A DNA stretch of 64,000 bases from Capillidium heterosporum (taxonomy: Eukaryota > Entomophthoromycota > Entomophthoromycetes > Entomophthorales > Capillidiaceae), in NCBI GenBank assembly GCA_016630905.1, contig WBMQ01000004.1, positions 2,046,001 to 2,110,000 of the forward strand. Direction: 5' to 3'. Below are positions 35,886-47,678 of the stretch, piece after piece; within the stretch, counting starts at the first letter, position 1; every line of letters starts with the position of its first letter. Below the pieces are notes generated by a model, which was not told where the DNA came from, ran no database searches, and was given only the letters and a program-made list of their open reading frames with translations. The position numbers and the translations under genes were made by a program.

Positions 35886-37376
35886 TTATATTGTTAGTTT
35901 AGATGTAAAGGTATCCAAAATTTCGGTGGACTCCCTTGAATCGCACTGTTGATATATATGTTGTGAAGCATCACTTTGTTCTTGAGGATCAATAGGTACT
36001 GATGAATTTGAGGGCATCGGATCTATTGACAAAACACTGTTTGGTGCTACACTAAAAGTAAGATCGGATTGTGAATCTTGAAGCTCAGATAACGATAACG
36101 AGCTGACCATATCTGAGTGAGGCTGGGATTTAGTGTTTTGTGGTGTAAAGAGGGAAGAATCGTTAAAGCTAATTATGGGATCGATTGGCTGCTGCTGGAC
36201 CCAACTAAGAAAATCAGTCTCACTTTTAGAGATGCTGATGAACAATAGCTTTGTAGTACACTTCAAATCACCCCCTTGGAAGGTTGAACTATCAAAAGTC
36301 CACCGTGGTTTTTTCTTGTCGACTACCGTTAAACTAGTGATATGGGAGATTGGATGTTGAAGGACGTTGATGAAGTTGCGAGATAGTTCCAAATAACCTT
36401 TAAGTTGCAATTTAAAAAGTGGGCCCAGGCACTCTACATTTCTAAACAGGGAATCCGATATATAGCCACGTAGCTTGAGGCTGCGTAGCTTAGGTAAACG
36501 AAACAATTGAATCATGGAGTTATTACTGAAATGGTAGCTTAAATCAAAGTCCGCATACCTGAGACTTTGAAATAACTGGGATTCCTCGGCAGTCAACTGC
36601 TCAATCGATGTGAAGATACTCTGTAAGTATAAAAGCTTTTTCAAGCTTATGAACTCATAGAGATAAAGATGACTATAGCAATCGTCACTGAATATCAACT
36701 CTTTAAGTTTAGGGAAGTTTGCAAATCGGATCTTATTTAGAAAGCCGGAAGTACGGTTCAGCTTCAATTTCACTAGATTTAGGAATTCAGCTGGCTTGGA
36801 ATCATTATCATAGGATGTGATGCTGATGGAAAGTGCTTTAAGGTTAGGAAAGTCTCGATTTATTTCAAATAGAAGCTGTTGGTTGTTACTGGGGCAGGTT
36901 AAAGTCAAAGATGTCAGCTATACGTTGAAATGGAAAATATTGATGTTAGAAAGAAGTTGGAAACGAAAAATGACTATTAAATTTTAAGAACCATGTTCAA
37001 TTAATTTTACATTAAATATCGTTAATATCCTTACCTTTAATCCAGCTAGTTGAGTTCTTTGTAGGTCATTCATCACATCCCATGAAAACTCCAGGTGCTT
37101 AAGGTTGGGGAAATATTTGGCTATGGTGATAAAATCGCCATCAACAGGCGAACAAATTCTTTTGACATATTTTCCGTATTTTGGCATCAGTTTCTTTAAC
37201 TGCTTGGAATCACTTTCGAATAAATATGCGTATTTTACATTTTCAAATATGTTGAAGGCTAAGACGTCGTCGAACTGTCGGTTGATGTACTCCTCTTTAA
37301 AAGCTCTTTTAAATTCGATATATCCTAGCACCTCTTCAATCAAAAGGTCTGGGAGTAAGCTAAATTGGACGCTCAT
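35886..37376 (-). CDS. F-box/LRR protein, two exons, intact
   Basis: Exon 1 from ATG 37376 encodes MSVQFSLLPDLLIEEVLGYI and, without interruption, the region KYFPNLKHLEFSWD up to QLAGLK at a GTAAGG donor near 37036. After an intron of about 115 bases the LRR exon (LTLTCPSNNQQLLFEINRDF...) runs to TAA 35886. It has the same architecture as 29675-31051 and 47679-49045 and is the only one of the three without a frame break. It is therefore the reference for the others. The C-terminal 90 residues are Ser/Gln rich and diverged. Confidence 0.75.
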
Positions 37377-38530
37377 TATTTTGAAAACAACAATACTACT
37401 AAAGACACAAGTCCATTTTTATAGTTTAAAACTTCAAAAATACTGGGGGGCGCAGTTAGTCAAGTACTTTTATATTTCACCGCATTCACATATTTTTTGA
37501 ACAGCCCAATTCTGACAACTCTGAAATCTAAGTTCCGAAAATTACTAAAAAGGATGGTATAGTTAATTCTAAAAAATAAGACTCACGAAAATACGGTCTA
37601 ATTTGAATAGATATATTAGCAGAATGTCATTCATAAGCTACCAGACAAGCTAGCCTGTATAATTTTAAGTATATATTTTTATAGCACCCTAAACTCCCAT
37701 ACCTGTAACATATATAGTATAATAATTCATTTTTATTCATAAAGCAGCCTGGAATTCTCTGTAAAACGGAGAATCTTAATACCAAAGTGAGAAGGGTATG
37801 TATTCCTTCGAAATCTATATCTAAAGAAAGCCCTGATATTTACCTTTAAGGTGGTGCTGTTATCTTGAGGTCTATTTTAAGAAAACACTCTCAAAATTAA
37901 CTTTCAAACTGCTATGCTCAAATGCTAAATTGTAAATCTAAAATAAATCACCTTTGAGTTTGAAGAAAGTTCAAACGGATTTACTAATGGCTTCTAATAT
38001 ATCTCTAAATTTCTTTAATAAATAGATTATATGTCAACTTAGCTCTTCAGCTAAGTTGTATATCGAACATCAGGTCATTTTTCATAGGTAACTTATAATT
38101 GTGCTACACTTTGACAAAAATACTTTGGGTTAAGTATTTTATCTTTCATCAGCGATTCACTTTAAACCACTATATATCCCATTCACATCACAACAGTCAA
38201 CCACCAGTCTACTTAATCCCATCTGGGATTAATTATCCTTTTTAAGTGCAAATCATTGGATCCTAACTTTGATGGTGGATTACTGCGACTAAAACACATG
38301 TCTGCCTCCTTGTTGGAGAAGAATCCACTTACAGGTTGTCAAATTATGACTATCTCCCAAGGTACGATATATATATATCGAAGCTTTGGCATGGGAAGGA
38401 GAGGAGAGTCAGGATTTTGATGGATTAGTTTAATTAAACGTTTAAAGATTCTTAGCCAGTAGTTCTACAGGGATTAAGAGTTTTAAGTATTTTTATTGGC
38501 TGTAGAGAATCCAGCTGTGTCTATATTAAT
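37377..38530. other. Intergenic, AT-rich
   Basis: No gene recognised. The promoter of the F-box gene presumably lies next to 37376. Confidence 0.4.
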
Positions 38531-38654
38531 CAGCCCACAACACGATACATACATCACGTCCCATGCCGAAGGGCTCACCAAGTCCGGTTGAACCCACTCA
38601 ACTGGAAGTCCGAGCCAGTGGCCAGACACTCGGCGAGGGCGACCAGCCAACACT
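38531..38654 (+). ncRNA. GC-rich structured RNA candidate (5S-like?), strand uncertain
   Basis: An island of about 120 bases, far richer in G and C than its AT-rich surroundings and without an open frame. Nested complementarities can be traced: 38584-38591 with 38598-38605 (8 pairs, 6-base loop), 38572-38576 with 38612-38616, and 38565-38569 with 38630-38634. It contains CCCATGCCGAAG and a tail GGCGAGGGCGACC that loosely recall 5S rRNA elements. The ends do not pair as 5S ends should, and no T-run terminator follows. The strand is assumed. It could also be another small RNA or a relic. Confidence 0.3.
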
Positions 38655-41181
38655 ATATAAAACTATTGTGCTTCAAGCTACATATTTATTATAATTTAAA
38701 ATGATTACGGTAAAAAGAAGTATACTAAGATGAAGTATGATGGTGCTGCTGTTATTATCAACAAATTTAAACTCCTAGTCAGCCTCTACCGATATCTATT
38801 AAGTTTACAACCTCCAACAAATATCCAACAGTAAATATGCATGAGCTACTTTCCAGTGTAGCCAATATCAATGAAAACATAGCAAAACGTGCTATCTAAT
38901 ATAGTAACAATATTTATGCCTCTCCTCAAAATTTCACTATTGGAAGGTTTAAGAAAAATTTGGACTTTTATCTAATACATATTAGAACCATTGTCAGATT
39001 TGCCAATAAGAACAGTTTACTAGAAAAATTAGATTTTGTTCATCTAGTTCTGGAGCATATCAAGGAGATTAACGTACCTAAACAACCTTGTAGTGATATA
39101 TGAAAGTGGTAGGATATCATTATGAAAAAGGAGAGCGTAAGAACATTGTACACAATGACCAATGAATTATTAAATATAGGTATATATATCTCAAAAATAG
39201 GATTGGTAATTTGGATGAACTTGGAAATCTTATTTTACCCAAGTATTTTTGGACGAATCCTACTGCTATTTGGATTATCGCAGCAAGCTTACTTGAATTG
39301 AGAAAGGTGGAACTGTAAACAAACATGAGAGGCAACCTTTACTTGTAATTTTTGACGCATTCATAGTTTGTACTATAGATAGTAAGAGAAATGCCTGCAT
39401 TTCAGGTAGTGCTGAATTGACTGATAGGGAGGATAAGCCAGATTTATCTATAATGGTTAGTTCAGATGTTATTAAATAGCTATCCTAAGTGACACTTTAT
39501 AGATTTGAAGAAAGCGTGTTGCTTTTCTAACTTTCACTTTCAATAAATTCAAATTCAGTAAGTTTTCAAAATTGAATTGATTAATTGGGTAGCTTGTTGC
39601 TTTCATAATGGTTCACAAGCCAGAATATTAAAATAAAGTACTAAATAAGAAGATCAAAATGACCAACTTTGGACCGCGAACACGGACTACTTTGATAATA
39701 GCTAATTTTTAAGAGAATAAGACTCCCATTTAAAAAGAATAAAAGTATTAAGCCGATTTAAATTAGCTTCATATCTTATTATGTTAAAAGGATACGAGCA
39801 TATCTTCATGAGTCATATTTTTGTAATTGATTATATCTTTTTATACTAGACTTTTGAGCAAAGCAGGTGCAGCATCTATATATGAGCTACTACAAAGGTT
39901 TAATGAAGAGTTACTTCATATCGATCTAACCGAATATTGCTACATCTTTATTTAGGCAAGTAGATGCTAACATATCATAAGGTATAAATTGCATCCTTCA
40001 AAGTAGTTTGTCTTATATAATATAAATAGCTGCTACACAACGGTGCAAAATAACTGGTACCTATCCAATCTACTTTTGCTAGCATTGATACTATTTAGAG
40101 AAATTGCTTTGCATTCAGAAGCACATTTTGGTATAGATAACTGAGCTATCAAAAGTAGATGAAAAATCGCACTTTCAGTATATTTTTTGACAGATAAATA
40201 TTGAAAGGAGCAGTTTGAAAACGTTATAAGTAGAACTTTTATAAATTATAGATTATACTTTACCCCGACAACTCCCTATATATAAGCACCTCTCAGTAGG
40301 AACTTTGATTCGCTTTCGTCTCTCAATATTGATTATGGAAATGGCTACAAGACTATGGACTTACAAATTTCAATCCGCTTTACAACTTATGTCTTTATTT
40401 TTAGCATCTATTTTAAAAATGTTAAACAAAATGAATGATATATTTTTGTTGAGGTATGCTGTAAATTTAGTTTATACAGATTCCAAATGTGCAAACATAT
40501 TGGTGCAATAACTTTTTAAACTAGATTTATAATGCTTCAACTAATGTTGTGCTGTTGTCAAAGTAAATCTAGATCTCCCATCAAATTTGTTTCATCCTAA
40601 ATTCATTTAAGCTTTTTGTTCTTTAAACTTAAATCCGAAATAGCTGTTTAATTCCTATAAGTACATAATATGGCACTAGACATTTTTTTAGAAACATTTG
40701 GTATCAAAATGCAAAAAGTAGTGGATGCATTATTTATTGTGACTACTTCTCCACTATCACCCTTTAATTATAGGCCAATGAAAACCCCTACATGTATTAA
40801 ACTATTAAACTTTAATTGGTTTCAGGTCAAAAAGCTTGCTTCACAGTCAAGCCATCGTTTTCATATAAATTTGGAAGGGAATGAGGTACATCTAGCAAAA
40901 ATTTGTCTTTTTTGGGGATAGAGGAACGCTCACCAATAATTTGCAAACCCCTTTACTTGAAATCATCTCCATCCTCTTTCATCTTTGCAATAGCTTCTTT
41001 GACATATCACATTCGTAGGTTAGCAGTAACTAGAAACGAAGTTTGGGGTAAATTTTTGTAAGCGAAAACCAAGTATATAGTGGTAGTCTCCTTTTTTCCT
41101 TTGACTTTTTGAACACCAAGCTCCAAAAACTTTAGAATCAACCTTCAGACTTATATAATTAATAAATACTTATCGACAAAT
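38655..41181. other. Gene-poor region with decayed coding scraps
   Basis: Mostly AT-rich. A plus-strand stretch at about 39310-39475 reads HERQPLLVIFDAFIVCTIDS then KPDLSIMVSSD, suggesting an old gene, but stops and shifts surround it. Frames at 40305-40511 and 40670-40921 have no domain. The end of the stretch carries the nucleotidase promoter. Confidence 0.35.
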
Positions 41182-42862
41182 ATGTATAGGTATCTGACAT
41201 TAGCATCCCTTCTCTTTATAGGGTTTAGTTCTAGTTTAGCGCACCAACAGCATTTCCAAACAAAAGTAAAGGTAGATACTTTGAGCGACTTTGACCTACG
41301 CATCCTACATACCAACGATGTACACAGCCATTACACTGAAACCAACCAGTACGGAACCGACTGTACTTTGACTCAACTGCAACAGAACCAATGCTTCGGT
41401 AGCTTCTCCAAGTACAAAACGGTAATTGATAGTCTGCGTCTTGGAAACGACAAAACCTTACTTCTGGACGCTGGGGATCAGTTCCAAGGTACTATGTTCT
41501 ACAACTACTACCGAGGGAACGCTACCGTCGAAATTATGAACGCGCTGCAGTACGACTTGATGACTTTAGGTAACCACGAGTTCGACGATGGAGTTCCAAA
41601 TTTACTAGCTAAGGTTAAGCAACTCAACTTTCCTGTCATTTCTGCGAATATAGTATCCAACGGCAATGATAGGTTCAACGATATTATCAAGCCCTATGTC
41701 CTCTTCCCCCAGCATGATCTGGCAGTTATTGGGTTTATAACGGATTCGGCGGGCAAACTTTCCAAATTCGGCCAGGAGCTAGAGTTTTTGAGCCCTATCG
41801 ACATAGTCCAAGGTATAATCGACAAGCTACAACTTCTGAACGTGACACGAATAATCGGCCTGTCGCATAATGGTTACATGGATGATATCGAATTGGCGAA
41901 GCACACTAGAGGTTTAAGCTTGATAGTTGGTGGACATTCCCATACCTACTTGAACCCTAAGAACGCTGGCCTCAACATCAAAGAGTACGGCATCTATCCA
42001 ACCAAAATCTTCAACTTGGATCAGAAACCGGTTTACGTAGTTCAAGCTTACTGTTACGGCAAGTACCTGGGTCACCTCGATCTAAAGTTTAATTCAAAAG
42101 ATGGGTACATCGACAAGATCGTAGGTAAGCCTATAGAGATTAAAGACCAGTCTAGAGACCCTAAATTCGAAGCCCTTCTCAATAAGCTGAAGAAACCATA
42201 CTTGGACTACTCCAACAAAGTTATAGGTCAAGCAGAAGGCTCCTTTTCGAAAGACGGATGCCAGTTTGAGGAGTGTACTATAGGGAATTTGATCACCGAT
42301 TCCATCTACAATTTCGATATCCGTACCAAAAACTTTACTTTGAGTACTTTCCATGATGAGAGTATTTATAGTTTAGAAGGTTTGGTAGATTTAGCTATCG
42401 TCAACTCAGGAGGTATTCGCGCCGGTATATCACAAGGTTCGGTACGGAACTTGGATATCCTAACTATCCTACCTTTCGATAACAAGTTAGTGCGCTTCAA
42501 TATAAAGGGTCGACAAATTTTCAATTTAATTTTAAACGCAATAACACGTTACAACAGCATAAATCAACTCCCCGTCACTTCCTTCATTCAAGTATCGGGT
42601 ATGCAATTCAAGATTTCAGACAACCAACCCAAGGACCTTATGATCTACGATCGAGTTTTGACAAAATATGTAAAAGTTGATTTGGAGCGCGAGTACAAAG
42701 TGGCTACCTGCGATTTCTTAGCTCAAGGTGGTGATAACCTACTGTTCCCACTACCTACCAGCCCTAGAGACGACGACAATCGATATGGCTGATATTTTGA
42801 AAGGGTACGTAAGTTTAACTAGTCCCTTAGTACCCAAGCTGGAAGGTAGGATACAGCATTAA
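41182..42862 (+). CDS. Secreted 5'-nucleotidase, frame break near the C-terminus
   Basis: Signal peptide MYRYLTLASLLFIGFSSSLA. An N-terminal metallophosphoesterase domain follows with all metal-binding motifs: LHTNDVHSHY, DAGDQFQGTMFYNYY, LGNHEFDDG and VGGHSHTYL. The C-terminal 5'-nucleotidase domain has the substrate motif NSGGIRAGIS and FIQVSGMQFKI. It should hydrolyse extracellular nucleoside monophosphates to nucleosides and phosphate. The main frame ends TSPRDDDNRYG-TGA at 42789-42791. The family's closing helix (TIDMADILKGYVS...PLVPKLEGRI) lies one base out of phase and ends TAA 42860-42862. The GACGACGAC run or a +1 slip could explain this. No GPI signal follows. Confidence 0.85.
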
Positions 42863-42914
42863 TTCAACATTCACATCAATAAAAATTATATACACATAGA
42901 TAAAATTTTAAAGT

Positions 42915-44229
42915 TTAATTTTGGCTTCCAGTCGCCTTGGCCAACTTCCTACGTAAGGCGCGCTCCTGCCTTACAGCTTCTAAATGGACCAACATCTCTT
43001 TCCTATTGTGCAGATAGTTGCTCTTGATTAGATCGGCTGCCTTCTGGATAATTACTCTTCTCGAGTATTTCTCCACCTTGCGGTGTTCATGTGAGTCAAG
43101 GACCGAACTAGGGGTTACTGGAGTTGGGGCCTTACTTTGGTCCCCAGTTTGGTGGGGAACTTTGGTAGCGGAGTTTGTTTTGCTCTTATTGCTTGGCTTG
43201 ATCTGGGCTTTGGAGTCACTTTGGGCTTGGGAGCTTTGATGGGCCGAGGTTTCGGGCTTGGCTTGGGTCGTGGGCTCGGTTTTACCTTGGGCTTGGGACT
43301 CGGCTTGGGTTTGGGAACCTTGATGGGCTGAGGTTTGGGGCTCGGTTTGGGCTTTTGAGTCGGCTTTGGTTTCATGGTTGGGGTTGCCTTTGTCGCCACT
43401 GGTCTGATCTTTTTGTCTAGCTTGAAGTTATCAGTGAATACTTTAAAAGAAATAGGATTGTTTACCTTCTTCCGACTTGTTTGGTCCCTTGGTTCCTGGA
43501 TCTAATTTTGGTTTAGTGTGATTGTGAATGAATGAAATTTACCTTTCGATGGGGAAGGTGGTGTTGGAGTAGGAGCCGTTTCTAATGAAATTAGCAGATA
43601 TACCATTTTACCATTACCTTTGGGCGTTTCGGGGATATGGCCTGTCTTTTGACCACCAGTCTCTTGCGTATTATTTTTGCCAAATAGCTTGTCAATTATA
43701 TTCGTTATTGCCTTGCTAGGATCCTTTTCAATCTTGTCGATCACCTTCTCTATAGAGGTTCTTCAGTACGCAGGCGTCGACACACGCAGCAGCGCTTTTG
43801 AAAACGACGCTGATACAGTTAGTGAGCTCGTAGTCCTGGCAGGCCTTTCCATCGAAGAAGTACCCAGAACCCAACTCATCCTCACCAACTTCGGGGTAGC
43901 AGTTAGGGAAGGGGTCGGGCTCTGGCAATGAACAGAGATGGGTTAGATCTTCGGTGTTCGTCTTGATCTTTTCGGCGGTTGTCTTCAAAGTATCGATAAA
44001 TTCATCCTTATCTAGTTCAATGTTTTTAAGTAAGGCTTATTAAATTTAACTTACGTTCATGTATGTCGGACTTGACGTCCTTTAAGAAACCAGCCAAGTC
44101 GAACTCGTCGGATGCAGTCGTTCCTACAGCATTCTGAGGGTTTTTGTAGCTTTGGGCAGCCGTACCCAGTAGGAATATCACCAAAGCTAAAGTGTACCGC
44201 TTTATCGAAAAGTTGGTATCTATCCTCAT
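42915..44229 (-). CDS. Secreted protein with Kunitz-like domain and low-complexity tail
   Basis: Exon 1 (44229) encodes a signal-type N-terminus ([16 protein letters not shown]). Exon 2 carries a Kunitz/BPTI-like pattern: C-x10-C-x19-C-x7-C-x10-C-x3-C, with [17 protein letters not shown] and CVDAC. The residue after the second Cys, the usual P1 site, is Tyr. A one-base frame break occurs near 43760, between VLKNLYRE and [10 protein letters not shown]. Further exons encode a Pro/Ser-rich linker, a long Gln/Ala/Ser/Lys repeat region, and a basic helical C-terminus ([20 protein letters not shown]) ending TAA 42917-42915. In the repeat region the alternative frame at 43115-43399 (Pro-Lys repeats) is also open but does not join the C-terminus. 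It is secreted, perhaps a protease inhibitor. Confidence 0.55.
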
Positions 44230-45626
44230 ATCAACTGAATTAGATGTACTATGCGTGTAAAAAGAGTAAAGTGATAAAGGTAGATTGTATTCAACTTAAT
44301 TATTCATTTGGGTTAGGAAATTAAAATAAGTTTAGCTTGGATGATCGGAAAATCAAAATTTATTTGAAGTCCAGGTTTTGCAAATTGAAATGAAACATAA
44401 AATCTATTAATTTCATTTTTTGATTTATATAAACTGGTTTTGCTATAACTTCTGATTAGTTTGAATAAACTATTCAATACATCATATTAGCATAGCTATC
44501 TAGTATATATGTATACACATATGTGATGTCAAATATACACTAAATCTTCTGGAAATTGTCTAATCCTACTCACTCTGTTTTTAAATAGTTCTAGTATTTT
44601 AGAACAAAACAGTATTTTATTGCCCAGATTTGAAGCCGATAGTTTGTAAATTATTGGACCTCAGTTTTTAAAAGTGTTTCAGAAAATTTAACGATTCGAG
44701 ATTTAAGCCAATAGGATACTGCTAAAGGCCACTGAGCTGAGACAAATAGAGCGAAAATCAATATTTTCTTTAAAAGGCAGCTTTCCAATTGCAATATAGA
44801 AGGCTATGTAGAGAGAGCCAAGTGCTTTGTGTATAGGCTAATGAATAAAGTCTAAAGTAAAGGGCAAGTAATATTAACTCTATTTTAACTAAAAGGTACT
44901 GTCAATGTAGCGATTGAGTTAAATTTGCAAAATAATGCTTTTAAGCCTATAATTAATATCATCTAATTGAAAAAATGATTTGGCTTTTTGTACTATAGTA
45001 TTTCAAAATAGCATCATACTAGGGTGAAATTAAGAATTCATAAGTAGCTATTGAACAGAGTTTTACACATTTTAGACTTTAAATTGTATGTCAGCTTCGA
45101 TTTATTATAAAAGCTAAATTTCAAATGGAATAAATTCTAAATAAGCAAAAATATATAAATGGAACTTATGTATTGAATTTATTAAGATATGAAATATACA
45201 TAAATATACTATCACAGATATATCTAAAATCCTACAGATTGAGGATATATACGATATTCGATTCAAAAGCTTTATAAATTATATTATGTTAACTTATTAA
45301 TTGTCAGTAATATACTCATTTTATATATGCTATTAGATTAGCAGTAGTTGAATTTCTAATAGAAATTATTCAAACCAAGTTTTAATTTTTTGCAATTTTA
45401 CGTGAGATTTGTTATTTTACTTTATAAATTTGAATAAGTTTATGGTAAGGAGAGTTTTTCTAGAGCTAGCGCTTAAAATTAATGTTTGGAGAAATAAAAT
45501 TTTGAACTGTAGTAAAATGTATAAGTGCAGCTAACTACATGTGTAATGAACAAATGTTCATACAAAGTACACTAAAGTTAATAGTATAAAAGTAAGTTTA
45601 TACCTTCTTAGACTGATTTTTAAAAG
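44230..45626. other. Intergenic, AT-rich
   Basis: No gene, RNA or repeat recognised. Confidence 0.45.
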
Positions 45627-46790
45627 ATGAGTGTTCAATTTACCTTACTTTCCGACCTGTTGATCGGTAGTATATTGAGGTAAATCGATTCCAAAGGAAG
45701 CTTTAGAAAAGAATATATTGACAAAAAATTCAATAATGTATTAAAATTACATATTTAAAGATGCCAAGTATATACACTTGTTTGAATTCAAATCTGGAAG
45801 TTAGAATCATGCTTCAAAGTTTAAAAATTTCATCAAAAAGATTAATCATTAAAACAAAATTCTTCAATGCAATCAAGCATTTCTTTAATGTTGAGTACTT
45901 GTGTGCTGTATTTAATAACAATAACAATATTTTTAAAGCTAGGTTAGCTGGTTTGAAGGTGATATCTGAATTTACTTTATACTCTAATTTAGATTTATAA
46001 TGCAAATATATCTTTGATAGCTTTAGTAGCATTAACTTTTACTCTGTGTTTAATTATTTTAATACTGAAATTCCATATTTTTAAAACTTTAGTTGATATC
46101 TTTAACGGTATAATTCACCATTGGCTACTCTCAGCTTTTTTTGGGTATAAATCGAGCTTTTCTCAATTTAAAAACATTGTCTTTCAATATAATGCATTTT
46201 AGAGATACTTTTGCATTGGTAGTTTTCAAAATTAGTCAAGTTTGAGTCAAAAGCAGATTTAAGTATTATATATCGAACCCAATTCGACTATTTTCCCAAT
46301 ATTAAAGAACTTATACATTGTACCTGCTATGATGTTGTAATGAATACCGAGATCAAGAAGCTATAGAGCATCAGGTCAACGATCTCACGACTGACCATCG
46401 AAGAATCCTAACTGTTTCAAAATCAAGTTGATTGAGTTCAATCTAAAGGAAAAATTTAGAAGCGACTCAATAATTCGAGTAATCATTTTATTCAAGTTAC
46501 ATCAAGCCATCTTAACCAACACTATATTTGATATACTGCTCGAAAACAGCAAGTTCAGAAATCTACTATAAGTGGAAACTCAAAGGTAAAATAAGCTTGG
46601 CGCATAATTTTATTGAGTCTCTTCAACTTCTAACCGCCTATATTACTAGTCATATAGTAGTTAATACCAAAATCTCGTGGTATTCCTTCTATAGTCCAAT
46701 TTTCTAAGAGAACTAGTTAAAGTACATAATAAAGCTATTTCTCAATCATATTAAAGGCAGTCTCTTAGCCCGGTAATCAGTTTCAACGAC
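45627..46790 (+). pseudogene. F-box/LRR pseudogene
   Basis: ATG 45627 begins MSVQFTLLSDLLIGSIL, matching the F-box exon of 35886-37376. A TAA then replaces a Tyr codon, and the frame is lost soon after. Downstream pieces match the LRR exon, for example LTIEESQLFQN near 46400 and LKGKISLAHNFIESLQLLTA near 46580. Here TAA does not stand at a Gln site, so this is plain decay. Confidence 0.65.
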
Positions 46791-47678
46791 TAGAATGCTA
46801 GTGCGGATCAAAATTTTCTAACATCACACAAAGCAACGCTTCGCCACTTTTTAAACAACTGTAAGTCTCTCGACCTCCATTAGGCTACAGTATTCTCAGG
46901 AAGGAAACAGTACTTCCCAATCTACGATATCAGTTAGTAATCTATGAAAATACAATATAATTTATAAATCCTCACATCTAAGCTAAATATCTGCTTTGGT
47001 GATTTTGAGTATTTACTGGACCAAGAATAATTACTAAAAGATTAAGGCCTTATAGTACGTTACCATATTTTACGCTAGTTCTATAATTAAAGATAAGTTT
47101 AATATTACTGGTGTATATTTTCAATATATTCTAATAAATAACGAATAATTTTACTTTTTATACTTTTTTTGGATTTAACATCTATACAAGATATATACAT
47201 ATTTAAAGTAGATTGTTGAAAGTTTACTGGGAATTCACTTTAACATTTTTCACTTATTAAAATGAGTTTACCTTGCAAGTATGCTAAATTCTATTTTATA
47301 TATATTTAGTAGCAAAATTTTATATTAAAGGTTTGTATCTATTCAATATTATTTGAATACATTTGGTTTATAATTTATGTGGTGATTAATGACTTTCATA
47401 ATGAAGGTATTTGAATTATATCTGAACTGTAGGGCAATATTCTGCCTGGTATCAATGCCAATTTATATAGGGAATTTGTACAAGTTTAGCATTAGTATGA
47501 TATTAACTAAAAGTTGAAATCCTTGAAGACACCATTTGGAGAAATAAGAATTTATACCTCAGGGAGCAAGTATAAGTGCGGTTAATTATTCAAATGAAAG
47601 GCGAAGTGTTCTTATAAAGCTACTTAATTCAATCTATATAAAGCTGAGTCTGCATTCTGTTCAAATGCTTTATTCAAA
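46791..47678. other. Intergenic, AT-rich
   Basis: No feature recognised. The 120 bases before 47679 resemble the upstream region of the F-box pseudogene at 28803. Confidence 0.35.

Noticed and set aside
45627-46790. Counting this F-box relic as another UAR-decoded gene
   Set aside because: Its first TAA replaces a Tyr codon and frameshifts plus TGA follow at once, so it is ordinary decay.
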